Shown here piece after piece: positions 15,164 to 22,611 of a stretch of 27,976 bases of DNA. A model generated the notes under the pieces. The model searched no databases and was not told the origin of the DNA. It saw only the letters and a program-made list of their open reading frames with translations. Source of the stretch: UBA6624 sp964507645 (GTDB lineage: Bacteria; UBP7; UBA6624); the NCBI GenBank assembly GCA_964507645.1, contig CAZDPU010000015.1:1-27976 (forward strand). Direction: 5' to 3'. Position numbers and translations under genes: made by a program. Numbering within the stretch: position 1 is the first letter of the stretch; each line of letters begins with the position of its first letter.

Positions 15164-16393
15164 TCACCACCCATCAGGAACAATTGTACTGTTGTTTTTT
15201 CTTAGAGAACGTAGAGCTTTTGCTGTATTTTTTTCTAACTTTTCTAACAGTTTTTTTTCATATTTCTGAGATTGGATTGAATCAGCACTTTTCAAGTGTT
15301 TTAGTTCGGTAATTTCCCCAAGTGAAAGGTGGCATTTTTTTGCAGTTTTGATTGTGTATTTTTTATCCATGAATCTGTATAGTTCTTTCAAAAGCATTGC
15401 CAGTTTTTCCTCAAGGGATTCGTATGTAGTATTACAAAAAAAAGTATCATCAAATTTTAAGTATGAAAGCGAATGAAGCATCAGTACCCTTTTTTCAATT
15501 TCTTTTTTTATTTTTGGGTTTCTTGTAAAGTCATTTGCCTCTCTTGCTTTCTGTATTCTGTTAGAAAGGCTGTCTTTTTTGTTGGGTTTTATTTTTATTT
15601 TAGACTCAATGTTCATTATTGAAATTTGACATAGGTTTTTTATCCTGGAATTAATGCTGCTAAACCTGGAATCCTCTGTTTCCCATTTCCTTTTTTTTTC
15701 TGGCTTTATGCCTTCTCGCTTTTCGAGTTTTTCAATTATTGATTGTGTGATTGCGGCAAGTCGCACTTGGAAATCACTGCTTGAACGAGGTTTCAAATCT
15801 AGCATTAATTCAAGCTCTTTAAAACGATTCTCAACTACTTCCTGTTTGTTCCCAATTATTGAATAGTAGATTGCAAAAGGTAAAACCTTTATAGGTGATT
15901 TTGTCTTTTTTGAAGAAAAGAGTGCAATTTTTATTGGGCCTGGTTGGTAGGGTAGCATTCTTTCCGTGTCTCCGTATGTTCTTCCTTCAGGGAAAACAAT
16001 CAGGTTTTTCCTATTTGAAAGAATTTCAATCGACCTCGACAAAGACTTTCTGTCAAGTTTTGTTCTATCTATAGAAAAGCATCCGCCCATTTGTAGTAGT
16101 TTTCTGAGGATGTAGGGAGCTCTAAACATCACGTCTCTTGCAGTCATTATTCTGAATTCCAAGTTTAATTTTCTGAATGTGCAATAGAGCGAAGGCGGAT
16201 CAAAGTCAGTAGGGTGATTGCAAGTGATCAAAGATCCTCCTTCTAAGGATTCCTTCAATCTTTTCTCATCGTTTTTTGATAATTCGATTTTTTTTATTTT
16301 TGCTTTTTCTTTTACCAAGAATGCTAATATTTTATTAAGTATTGCTACGTGAAAAATAGAGAATGAATCTTTATAAAATTGGCTTTTTTTCAA
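15164..16393 (-). CDS. PlsC-type acyltransferase with long C-terminal extension
   Basis: The N-terminal 200 residues form a 1-acyl-glycerol-3-phosphate-acyltransferase-type domain: the HX4D motif NHPTDFDPP (His60, Asp65), a mid-domain CFSIDR (105-110), and FPEGRTYG (134-141). These acyl-CoA/ACP-dependent enzymes acylate glycerol phosphates, lipid A precursors, other lipids or secondary metabolites. The protein is 409 residues, against about 240 for simple PlsC; residues from about 210 on are Lys/Glu-rich, mostly helical and unfamiliar to me. It starts directly after the upstream dehydrogenase stop (no gap). The acceptor is unknown; the operon suggests a specialised acyl product rather than general phospholipid synthesis. 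Confidence 0.88.
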   Translation of the reverse strand: MKKSQFYKDSFSIFHVAILNKILAFLVKEKAKIKKIELSKNDEKRLKESLEGGSLITCNHPTDFDPPSLYCTFRKLNLEFRIMTARDVMFRAPYILRKLLQMGGCFSIDRTKLDRKSLSRSIEILSNRKNLIVFPEGRTYGDTERMLPYQPGPIKIALFSSKKTKSPIKVLPFAIYYSIIGNKQEVVENRFKELELMLDLKPRSSSDFQVRLAAITQSIIEKLEKREGIKPEKKRKWETEDSRFSSINSRIKNLCQISIMNIESKIKIKPNKKDSLSNRIQKAREANDFTRNPKIKKEIEKRVLMLHSLSYLKFDDTFFCNTTYESLEEKLAMLLKELYRFMDKKYTIKTAKKCHLSLGEITELKHLKSADSIQSQKYEKKLLEKLEKNTAKALRSLRKNNSTIVPDGW

Positions 16394-17476
16394 TTAGTTA
16401 AATGCCCTTATTCCAGTTGTAATATTTCCAATAATGAGTTTTTGAATCTCACTTGTTCCCTCAAAAAGCTCCATAACCCTTACGTCCTTCCATATCTTTT
16501 TTGAAAAAAAGCTTTTATCTTTTTCAATCAGTATATTTGCAGCAATTGAGGCTCCTTCTGTGGCCTTTAGTTTTGCCATTGAGGCATATTTTGTGAAATT
16601 TCTTTTTTCTGTTTTTAGTTCAATTGTTTTAGATAAGAGAGATTTGCATGACTCTATTATTACTTCAGTTTTTGCTATGTCTTCCATATTGCCCTGTGTC
16701 GGTTCTTCTTTTGCAATTTCGATCAGTCGTTTTTGCATTCCCTCAATTGCTCCAATTGCCATTGCGGAGATTCCAAGCCTTCCGTTATCGAGAGCTCTAA
16801 AAGCAACATTGAGCCCCTTTCCTTTCTTGCCAATCCTGTTTGTTTTTGGTACAAAAACATTATCAAAAGATATTTCTGCAGTATCGCTAGATTTGAAACC
16901 AAGCTTCCCATGTATTTTTGTTCTAGAGACACCCTTGGAGTTCATGTCGACTAAAAAACAACTAATTTGACCTTCTTCTTTTGCATAAACAATTGCTATT
17001 TGAGCTATGTTCCCATTTGTTATCCACATTTTTTGACCATTTAAAGCCCATCCTCCATCTGTTTTTTTTACTGTTGACTTCATTTCTGATGGATTTGATC
17101 CTGCATCAGGCTCTGTAAGAGCATAGCAACCATTTATTTCGCCATTTAAAATTTTTGACACATATTCATTTTTTAAATTTTCTGAAGCTTCATTAAGCAA
17201 AATCTCCGCAACAAGTGTGAATTGGCCAGTTATTATTGCTGCTGCAGTAATGTCTTCTTGAGAGAAGGTCCTTATTAGCTCATATGTCCAAATAGGCTCT
17301 TTTTCAGAGCCTCCATATTTCTTTGGTGTTGAAATTCCAAGCCATCCCTTTTTGCAAATTTCATTTGCAGTTTCAAAATCATACTTTTCAGAATTCTCAT
17401 TTTTTTTAGCTCTTTGCTTTATTGTTTTTTCTGTAAAATCTTTTAATTCTTTTTTAAAAGAGTTGAAATTTTTCAT
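16394..17476 (-). CDS. Acyl-CoA dehydrogenase family flavoprotein (second)
   Basis: The 360-residue protein has the acyl-CoA dehydrogenase signature TEPDAGSNPSEMK, the WITNG block and the catalytic-base position Glu339 in ELFEGTSEIQK. It is shorter than the typical 380-400 residues, with a short N-terminal domain and a stop soon after the Glu motif. It needs FAD and, in known relatives, ETF as electron acceptor; the only etf genes visible are in the facing operon. It lies 3 nt after the lyase gene and abuts the acyltransferase gene, so co-translation is likely. A role in desaturating or reducing the acrylate-type product of the lyase pathway is inference. Confidence 0.93.
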   Translation of the reverse strand: MKNFNSFKKELKDFTEKTIKQRAKKNENSEKYDFETANEICKKGWLGISTPKKYGGSEKEPIWTYELIRTFSQEDITAAAIITGQFTLVAEILLNEASENLKNEYVSKILNGEINGCYALTEPDAGSNPSEMKSTVKKTDGGWALNGQKMWITNGNIAQIAIVYAKEEGQISCFLVDMNSKGVSRTKIHGKLGFKSSDTAEISFDNVFVPKTNRIGKKGKGLNVAFRALDNGRLGISAMAIGAIEGMQKRLIEIAKEEPTQGNMEDIAKTEVIIESCKSLLSKTIELKTEKRNFTKYASMAKLKATEGASIAANILIEKDKSFFSKKIWKDVRVMELFEGTSEIQKLIIGNITTGIRAFN

Positions 17477-17479
17477 TTT

Positions 17480-19006
17480 CTATTCGAGTTTTCCAGATTT
17501 TTTTTCAACAAGTTTTACCAGCTTGCCGGTTTTTAAAATTTCAACCATTTTGTTATGGTCATCAAAAAGTGGTCTATCTTCATCGAGGTGGGCTATGTCT
17601 TTTCTTATTTCAGAGATAACTTCTTGAATTGCTAGACTTGGTTTTTCAGGACCCCTCAATTCAATTGCTTGAGCAGCTGCTAGCATTTCTATTGCAAGTA
17701 TTCCCCAGCAGTTTTCTAATATTTTTTTTGTTTTTTGTGCTGTTGTTAAACCCATTGAAACAAAATCTTCCTGATCTGCAGCAGCAGGTATGGATTGGTT
17801 TGCTGCAGGATGGCTCAATATTCTATTTTCAACACATAAAGCATCTGCTGTGTATTGACTAAGCATTAGTCCGGAATTAAATCCAGGATCCTCAGTTAAA
17901 AATGGAGGGAGTCCGCCTGAAAGTGCTGGGTTTACCAACCTGTTCATTCTTCTTTCAGAGAGTATTCCGACCATGGAAAGCCCAATTCCAACCATTTCCA
18001 TAGGTAAGGCAACTGGAGTTCCTTGAAAATTTGCACCAGTTAGAACTTCTTTTTCTTTTGTTAAGAAAATTGGATTATCCCCAACTCCATTTAATTCAAT
18101 TTCAACTTGTTTTAACGCGTATGAAAGAGAATCTCTTAAAGTTCCTGCAACCTGTGGGGTTGATCTCATTGAATATGCATCTTGAAGTTTTTTTCTTTTG
18201 GAATTTAAAATTTCAGAATTTTTTGTTAGTTTCGTTATGTTTTTTGCGACTTTTTGAGATCCAGAAAAGCCTCTCAATTCATGAATCCTTGATTTGTAAG
18301 GTCTCATATTTGCATTCAACGCCTCAAGCGTCATTGATGCTGACAGGTCATGAGTTTTAAGCCAGAGCATTGCATCGTTTAATGTCAATGCTGAAAGTGT
18401 AGTTAAAACATTCGAACCATTGATTATCGACAGGCCATCTCTTGCTTTCAATTTCAAAGGTTTAATTTTTGCTTTTTTTAAAGCACTCTTTGCACTCATC
18501 ATTTTTCCTTTGTAAAAGGCTTTTCCTTCACCCATCATGGTTAATGCAATTTGACTCATTGGAGCGAGGTCTCCACAAGCGCCAACTGAGCCTTTTTCGC
18601 AAACATGCGGAACCACATCACTATTGACTATTTCTAAAAGTTTTTCTGTTACTTCTTTCCTTCCTCCTGAGAAGCCTTTGCAATGAACGTTTATCCTGCT
18701 GCACATTGCGCCTCTAACAATTTCTTCAGACATTGGTTCTCCAATACCTGCAGCATGTGAATATACGAGACGGTTTTGAAATTCTTCAGTTTGACTTTCG
18801 TCTAATGTAACCTCTGAGAATTCCCCAATTCCAGTGTTGATTCCATACATTGGCTCTTTTTTGTTTATTTTGGCTTCAACCATTTTTCTGCACTTTTTTA
18901 TTTTTGTCCAGCACTCAGCATCAATGGTAACTTCTATTTTTTTTCTAGAAATTTTTGTAAGCATTTTTGCTGTTAGGTTATAGCCATTCAAACAAAACTT
19001 TTTCAT
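17480..19006 (-). CDS. MIO-type aromatic amino acid ammonia-lyase/aminomutase (HAL/PAL/TAL family)
   Basis: These enzymes eliminate ammonia from histidine, phenylalanine or tyrosine with an autocatalytic MIO prosthetic group. The 508-residue protein has catalytic Tyr54 (YGINTG), the MIO segment GSVGACGDLAP (triad Ala143-Cys144-Gly145), INGSN (196-200), Tyr278/Arg281 (DAYSMRSTPQV) and NFQGTP. The usual triad is Ala-Ser-Gly; here Ser is Cys. Pocket residues are mixed: SHAAG (83-87) and QED (412-414) resemble histidine lyase, while NFQGTP and DFVSMG resemble Phe/Tyr enzymes. No hutU, hutI or other histidine-degradation gene is nearby. It heads an operon with dehydrogenase, acyltransferase and ligase, so a biosynthetic role is more likely than histidine catabolism. 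Substrate unknown. Confidence 0.92.
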   Translation of the reverse strand: MKKFCLNGYNLTAKMLTKISRKKIEVTIDAECWTKIKKCRKMVEAKINKKEPMYGINTGIGEFSEVTLDESQTEEFQNRLVYSHAAGIGEPMSEEIVRGAMCSRINVHCKGFSGGRKEVTEKLLEIVNSDVVPHVCEKGSVGACGDLAPMSQIALTMMGEGKAFYKGKMMSAKSALKKAKIKPLKLKARDGLSIINGSNVLTTLSALTLNDAMLWLKTHDLSASMTLEALNANMRPYKSRIHELRGFSGSQKVAKNITKLTKNSEILNSKRKKLQDAYSMRSTPQVAGTLRDSLSYALKQVEIELNGVGDNPIFLTKEKEVLTGANFQGTPVALPMEMVGIGLSMVGILSERRMNRLVNPALSGGLPPFLTEDPGFNSGLMLSQYTADALCVENRILSHPAANQSIPAAADQEDFVSMGLTTAQKTKKILENCWGILAIEMLAAAQAIELRGPEKPSLAIQEVISEIRKDIAHLDEDRPLFDDHNKMVEILKTGKLVKLVEKKSGKLE

Positions 19007-19021
19007 AATCTGAATTCTAGA

Positions 19022-19642
19022 TTGTCATATGATAGTTTTGTGACAACAACTCCTTTGCTGATTTTTGAAATAATTGCTATATTTTTATTAGGGAATTTAA
19101 TGAATATTAAAGTTTCTTTCTCTGATGGTGCAAGAGTGCAGTCTTTGGTTATAGGTTTTATGACAGGTGTTTCTGTTTTTTTTATTTTTAACATATACGG
19201 CATCACCACATTTTTTCCATTATTATTTCTTGCTCTTTTGCCTCAGTTCGTGTTTAAGCCTGATAGAGAAAATCTTGGAAGCAGGTTGATGTTGGGAGTA
19301 GGGGCTTCTTTCGTAGTTTCTTATACATTTTTATTTTTAGCAATATATCTTGCAAAATCAGGTAGTGGTGAAATGGCTTTGATAAATGCATGTATACCAA
19401 TATTGTTTCCTTATTTTTCTTGGCTCTGTGGTGATGTTATATCAAAGCTTGAGAGGAGGTTTGACTCTCGATTTTTCTTAATGTACTGTTTGATCTTTGT
19501 TTTTGTTCTTCAGAGTGTTTTTAATTTTTTTATTAATGAAAATTTACATTATTTTTATGTTTGTTTTTCTTCATGGCTTTTTTGGACAATTACCAGAAAG
19601 GTAAGAATGCAACAAACAAATAGGGAAACAAAGGAGCTATAA
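19022..19642 (+). CDS. Unknown multi-pass membrane protein (206 aa or shorter)
   Basis: I do not recognise a family. The sequence is very hydrophobic with about six likely membrane helices (roughly 10-27, 36-60, 63-80, 87-110, 118-138 and 149-170), joined by short loops, and a basic tail (TRKVRMQQTNRE). The longest frame starts at TTG 19022; the first ATG (19100, MNIKVSFS) would remove the first helix, so a TTG or GTG (19040) start is likelier. It is divergent from the lyase gene with only 15 nt between the starts, so its promoter must lie inside that gene's coding region. It ends 4 nt from the convergent dehydratase gene. A transporter-like or lipid-handling membrane role is possible but unsupported. 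Confidence 0.65.
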   Translation: MSYDSFVTTTPLLIFEIIAIFLLGNLMNIKVSFSDGARVQSLVIGFMTGVSVFFIFNIYGITTFFPLLFLALLPQFVFKPDRENLGSRLMLGVGASFVVSYTFLFLAIYLAKSGSGEMALINACIPILFPYFSWLCGDVISKLERRFDSRFFLMYCLIFVFVLQSVFNFFINENLHYFYVCFSSWLFWTITRKVRMQQTNRETKEL

Positions 19643-19646
19643 ATTC

Positions 19647-20609
19647 CTAAACGAGGTTTTTTATTTGATTTATTTCGGCATTTCCACCTGAGACAATAGC
19701 AACTACATTTATTTTCTTTCTTCCTTTTAGCCATTCTTTTGGAAACATATTGTTCAATATTGGAGCAACTGCACCTGCTCCTGCTGGTTCAACAATCCAC
19801 TTTCCAACATCCATTAATTTCTTTTGAGCATGAAATATCAAGCCATCTTCAAGAAGTATGATTTTTTCTACTGTTTTTTTACAAATTTCAACATTTATTT
19901 TTCCGGTACTAAGGGGACAAAGTCCTTGTATTTCAGTATTGATTTTTTTTAAGAAAAATTCACCATCTGCTTCTATTCCTTTTGTCAAATTTGGAGATCC
20001 TTTTGGCTCTACTCCAAGTATCTTGATTTTTTCACCGAGTTCCTGCTTCAGTGCCATTGATATGCCCGAGATGCTTCCTCCGCCACCAGAAGCCACACAT
20101 ACAATCTCGACTTCAGGCCACTGTTCTGCAATTTCAATACCGATAGTTCCAGCCCCTTCAATTGTTCTTGCAGAGTTGTAGGGATGAATCAATGTGAAAC
20201 CATTTTCAACAAGTTTTGAGCATTCTTCTTCTGCGTGTTTTCTTGAATCTCCAAGAAAAACTTTTGAACCATACTTCCTGCAAGCTTCAATTTTATTTTT
20301 ATATGCTTTTTTTTCCATGCATATTGTTGCTGGAATATTTAGTTTATTTGCTGCCCATGAAAGTGCTTTTCCATGGTTGCCCGAACTTGTTGCAACAACT
20401 CCTATTTTTCTTTGCCTCTCGTTAAGTTGAAGAACCTGGTTTAAGGCACCTCTTGCCTTAAATGATTTTGTCTCTTGAAGACATTCAAGCTTAAGTTTAA
20501 GATTGATTTGAGGGTGACCAGATTCAAAATCAACCAAGGGAGTTCTTTTGACCCCATTTTTAATTCTTTTCAGAGCTTCCTTGAAGTTTATTGATGAAAT
20601 TTCTTTCAT
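19647..20609 (-). CDS. Threonine/serine dehydratase-type PLP enzyme
   Basis: This is a fold-type II PLP enzyme that in known relatives deaminates L-threonine or L-serine to 2-oxo acids, or racemises serine. It has the Schiff-base Lys51 in ETKSFKARGA, the substrate loop TSSGNHGKAL (74-83) and the phosphate-binding glycine loop ASGGGGSISG (173-182). At 320 residues it has the catalytic domain only; the C-terminal ACT-like regulatory domain of biosynthetic IlvA is absent, so it is of catabolic dehydratase or serine-racemase type. The end VAIVSGGN is typical. It is the last gene of a three-gene minus operon, 10 nt after trxB. The exact substrate is not determined. Confidence 0.9.
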   Translation of the reverse strand: MKEISSINFKEALKRIKNGVKRTPLVDFESGHPQINLKLKLECLQETKSFKARGALNQVLQLNERQRKIGVVATSSGNHGKALSWAANKLNIPATICMEKKAYKNKIEACRKYGSKVFLGDSRKHAEEECSKLVENGFTLIHPYNSARTIEGAGTIGIEIAEQWPEVEIVCVASGGGGSISGISMALKQELGEKIKILGVEPKGSPNLTKGIEADGEFFLKKINTEIQGLCPLSTGKINVEICKKTVEKIILLEDGLIFHAQKKLMDVGKWIVEPAGAGAVAPILNNMFPKEWLKGRKKINVVAIVSGGNAEINQIKNLV

Positions 20610-20619
20610 TTAATTTGAT

Positions 20620-21546
20620 TTAGTTGTTTTTCTCTAGCCAGTGTATACAGTTAAGGGCTGCCTTTACTCCATCACCAGCACTCGTTATTAGTTGTTTGTA
20701 TTGATGATCGGAACAGTCTCCAGCAGACCATATACCTTCGACATTTGTTTTTTGTTCATGATCTACATCTATATAGCCTTGTGCATCTGTTTTAATGAAT
20801 TTTTTTAGAAATCCTGTATTTGGATTGTGTCCAATAAAAATGAAAACACCATCTGTTTTGAAAAGATTTTCTTTTCCTGAATTAGTATCTTTGATGTTTA
20901 CGCTTTCAACTTTTCCATTTCCATTTATTTTTTCTATAGTGCAATCAAGCTTCCATTCGATCTTTTTATTCTTTTTTGCCCTTTCAAGAATTACGGGGGT
21001 TGCTCTGAATTCCTTTCTTCTGTGAACAATTGTGACTTTGCTAGCAAATCTTGTTAAAAATATGCCTTCTTCAATTGCGCTATTTCCACCACCAACAACG
21101 ACAACCTCTCTATCCCTAAAAAAAGCTCCATCACATGTTGCGCATGTAGAGACACCGAGGCCCATCAGTTCCATTTCTCCAGGTATCCCAATTTCTTTTG
21201 CTTTTGAGCCTGGTGCAAGTATTATTGTTTTTGACTCCCAGTTTCCATTCATTGTTTCTATTTTGAAAGAGCCTGCTTCCCCGCTTATTTTTTGCACAAA
21301 TGAGTATTCTGTTTTTGATCCAAATTTTTCAGCATGTTCTAAAAAAAGATTTGCTATTTCTGGTCCTGAAATAGGATTTTGCACACCTATTCCGGGATAA
21401 TTTTCTACATCATTGGTTAATGTGATTTGCCCTCCCGGACTCTGCCCTTCGAAAAGAACAACATTTAGGTTTGACCTTGCAGCATAAAGAGCAGCCGACA
21501 GTCCAGCCGCACCTCCACCAACAATAGCTAAATCTATTTTTTCCAT
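20620..21546 (-). CDS. trxB: Thioredoxin reductase TrxB
   Basis: NADPH-dependent FAD disulfide reductase that reduces thioredoxin in the cytosol. The 308-residue protein has the N-terminal FAD motif GGGAAGLSAALYAARS (10-25), the redox-active CATC (Cys135, Cys138) followed by DGAFFRD, the NADPH motif VVGGGNSAIEEG, HRRKEFRA and the C-terminal GIWSAGDC. It is a low-molecular-weight TrxB of ordinary length. The ATG directly abuts the stop of the upstream LapA-like gene (TAA then ATG, no gap), so coupling is likely. Thioredoxin itself is not in the window. Confidence 0.96.
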   Translation of the reverse strand: MEKIDLAIVGGGAAGLSAALYAARSNLNVVLFEGQSPGGQITLTNDVENYPGIGVQNPISGPEIANLFLEHAEKFGSKTEYSFVQKISGEAGSFKIETMNGNWESKTIILAPGSKAKEIGIPGEMELMGLGVSTCATCDGAFFRDREVVVVGGGNSAIEEGIFLTRFASKVTIVHRRKEFRATPVILERAKKNKKIEWKLDCTIEKINGNGKVESVNIKDTNSGKENLFKTDGVFIFIGHNPNTGFLKKFIKTDAQGYIDVDHEQKTNVEGIWSAGDCSDHQYKQLITSAGDGVKAALNCIHWLEKNN

Positions 21547-21807
21547 TTAGAGTTTTAATTTTAAGGGTAGTTTTGAAAAGATATACCCACAAGCGAAAGA
21601 AAGCAACAAAAGCCATCCGACCTGGACCTCAAAGTTTTCGGAATTTTGAGAATCTGTTTTTGCAACCTGGATAAAGGATAAATCCACTTCTTGTGATGAT
21701 ATTTTCAGAACAATCCAGATGAAAAGTCCAAGAATAACAATTGCTGTTATTTTTGTAAAACTTATTGGTATTCCGGATTTTTCTTTTTTGTTTTTTTCGC
21801 TTTCCAT
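21547..21807 (-). CDS. Small two-helix membrane protein, LapA-like
   Basis: From the ATG at 21807 the protein has 86 residues: a charged cytosolic N-terminus, a membrane helix (about 18-36, ITAIVILGLFIWIVLKISS), a short VDLSFIQV stretch, and a second helix (about 63-80, VGWLLLLSFACGYIFSKLP) with a basic end. This layout resembles the lipopolysaccharide-assembly protein A (LapA/DUF1049) family, but the match is by pattern only. A longer frame begins at 21873, which would overlap the opposite-strand csaB-like gene by 12 codons; GGAAAG 6 nt before 21807 supports the shorter form. It is coupled to trxB with no gap. Confidence 0.6.
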   Translation of the reverse strand: MESEKNKKEKSGIPISFTKITAIVILGLFIWIVLKISSQEVDLSFIQVAKTDSQNSENFEVQVGWLLLLSFACGYIFSKLPLKLKL

Positions 21808-21813
21808 TTTTCG

Positions 21814-21819
21814 CTTTCC
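21814..21819 (-). promoter_or_regulatory. Ribosome binding site fixing the start of the LapA-like gene
   Basis: On the minus strand GGAAAG lies 6 nt before the ATG at 21807, supporting this start over the in-frame ATG at 21873 that would intrude into the divergent gene. Confidence 0.45.
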
Positions 21820-21837
21820 AAGTTTAACATATTCGTT

Positions 21838-22611
21838 ATGAATAAAATTACTTTGCTTGGGTCTTTTGGCCAAGGGAATTTTGGAGATGACTGGATCCTC
21901 TTGAATGCTTCAAAAAAATGGAAAACATCCTATGTTTGCTCTAGGGGGGTTCTTTTAGACAGCTATCATTACAGCTTGCCACTTTTCAAAAAAATAATAT
22001 TACCAGGAGGAGGGGTTTTTCAAGATAAAACTTCAAGTATTTCTTTTTATTGGTATTTTTTCATGATCTTATTGTCAAAGAATGCTCAAGCTTATGACAT
22101 GGATATTACAGAATTGAAAAGCAAGTTTAAGAATTTGCTTCTTTTGTTTTTGGTTAAGTTTAAATTTAAGACATTTGAATTGAGGCCAGGCACAAGTTAT
22201 TCAGATTTGAAAAATGGGCAGGATTCAGTTTCTTCTTTTATTCAAAATTCCAAAAAGAAAGAAGGCTCCGTATGGTGCCCTTTTCCAACGGATAACTTTG
22301 TTCCAAAAGGTATTGATTCTGTTTTTATATCAGATAGGAGAAGGCATGTTTTAAGAGTTAAGGGTTTTTATTCTTTCTATCACAATTCAAAAGATATTGA
22401 AAAAAGTTTTCTTTTTTTATCCCAAAAAGAGTCCATCATTAGTTCAAGATATCATCCCTTGATTTTTGCTTGGATGAATGGAAAAAAGGGTTTGGGTATA
22501 GGTCCTCCTGGAGGAAAGGTTCATTGCTTGTGCAAAAGAGCAGGTTTTCCTTGGTGCGAAAGCCCTAAAGACAACAAGTTTCCTAAAAAGGCAAAAAATT
22601 CATGGATTTAA
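21838..22611 (+). CDS. csaB: Polysaccharide pyruvyltransferase, CsaB-like
   Basis: CsaB-type enzymes add a pyruvyl ketal to a cell-wall polysaccharide, in several bacteria to anchor S-layer (SLH-domain) proteins. Family features are the N-terminal GSFGQGNFGDDWIL (compare G-N-x-G-D-E), the glycine-rich LPGGGVFQDKTSSISFYWYF (70-89), and the C-terminal ISSRYHPLIFAWMNGKKGLGI. At 257 residues it is compact; CsaB proteins are usually 300-380, and the central helical region looks shortened. It starts a long operon, is separated from the divergent LapA-like gene by 30 nt, and overlaps the GT26 gene by 10 nt, which supports a polymer-decoration role. An alternative is another PF04230-type pyruvyltransferase with a different sugar acceptor. 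Confidence 0.8.
   Translation: MNKITLLGSFGQGNFGDDWILLNASKKWKTSYVCSRGVLLDSYHYSLPLFKKIILPGGGVFQDKTSSISFYWYFFMILLSKNAQAYDMDITELKSKFKNLLLLFLVKFKFKTFELRPGTSYSDLKNGQDSVSSFIQNSKKKEGSVWCPFPTDNFVPKGIDSVFISDRRRHVLRVKGFYSFYHNSKDIEKSFLFLSQKESIISSRYHPLIFAWMNGKKGLGIGPPGGKVHCLCKRAGFPWCESPKDNKFPKKAKNSWI

Noticed and set aside
17480..19006. Calling the lyase hutH for histidine catabolism
   Set aside because: No hutU/hutI/hutG genes nearby, pocket residues are mixed, and the operon partners are acyl-metabolism enzymes.
21547..21873. Longer 108-aa form of the LapA-like protein
   Set aside because: It would overlap the start of the divergent csaB-like gene, whereas ATG 21807 has a good GGAAAG site.
21838..22611. 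Frameshift as the cause of the short CsaB-like protein
   Set aside because: N- and C-terminal motifs are both in one uninterrupted frame; the short length comes from a reduced middle region.
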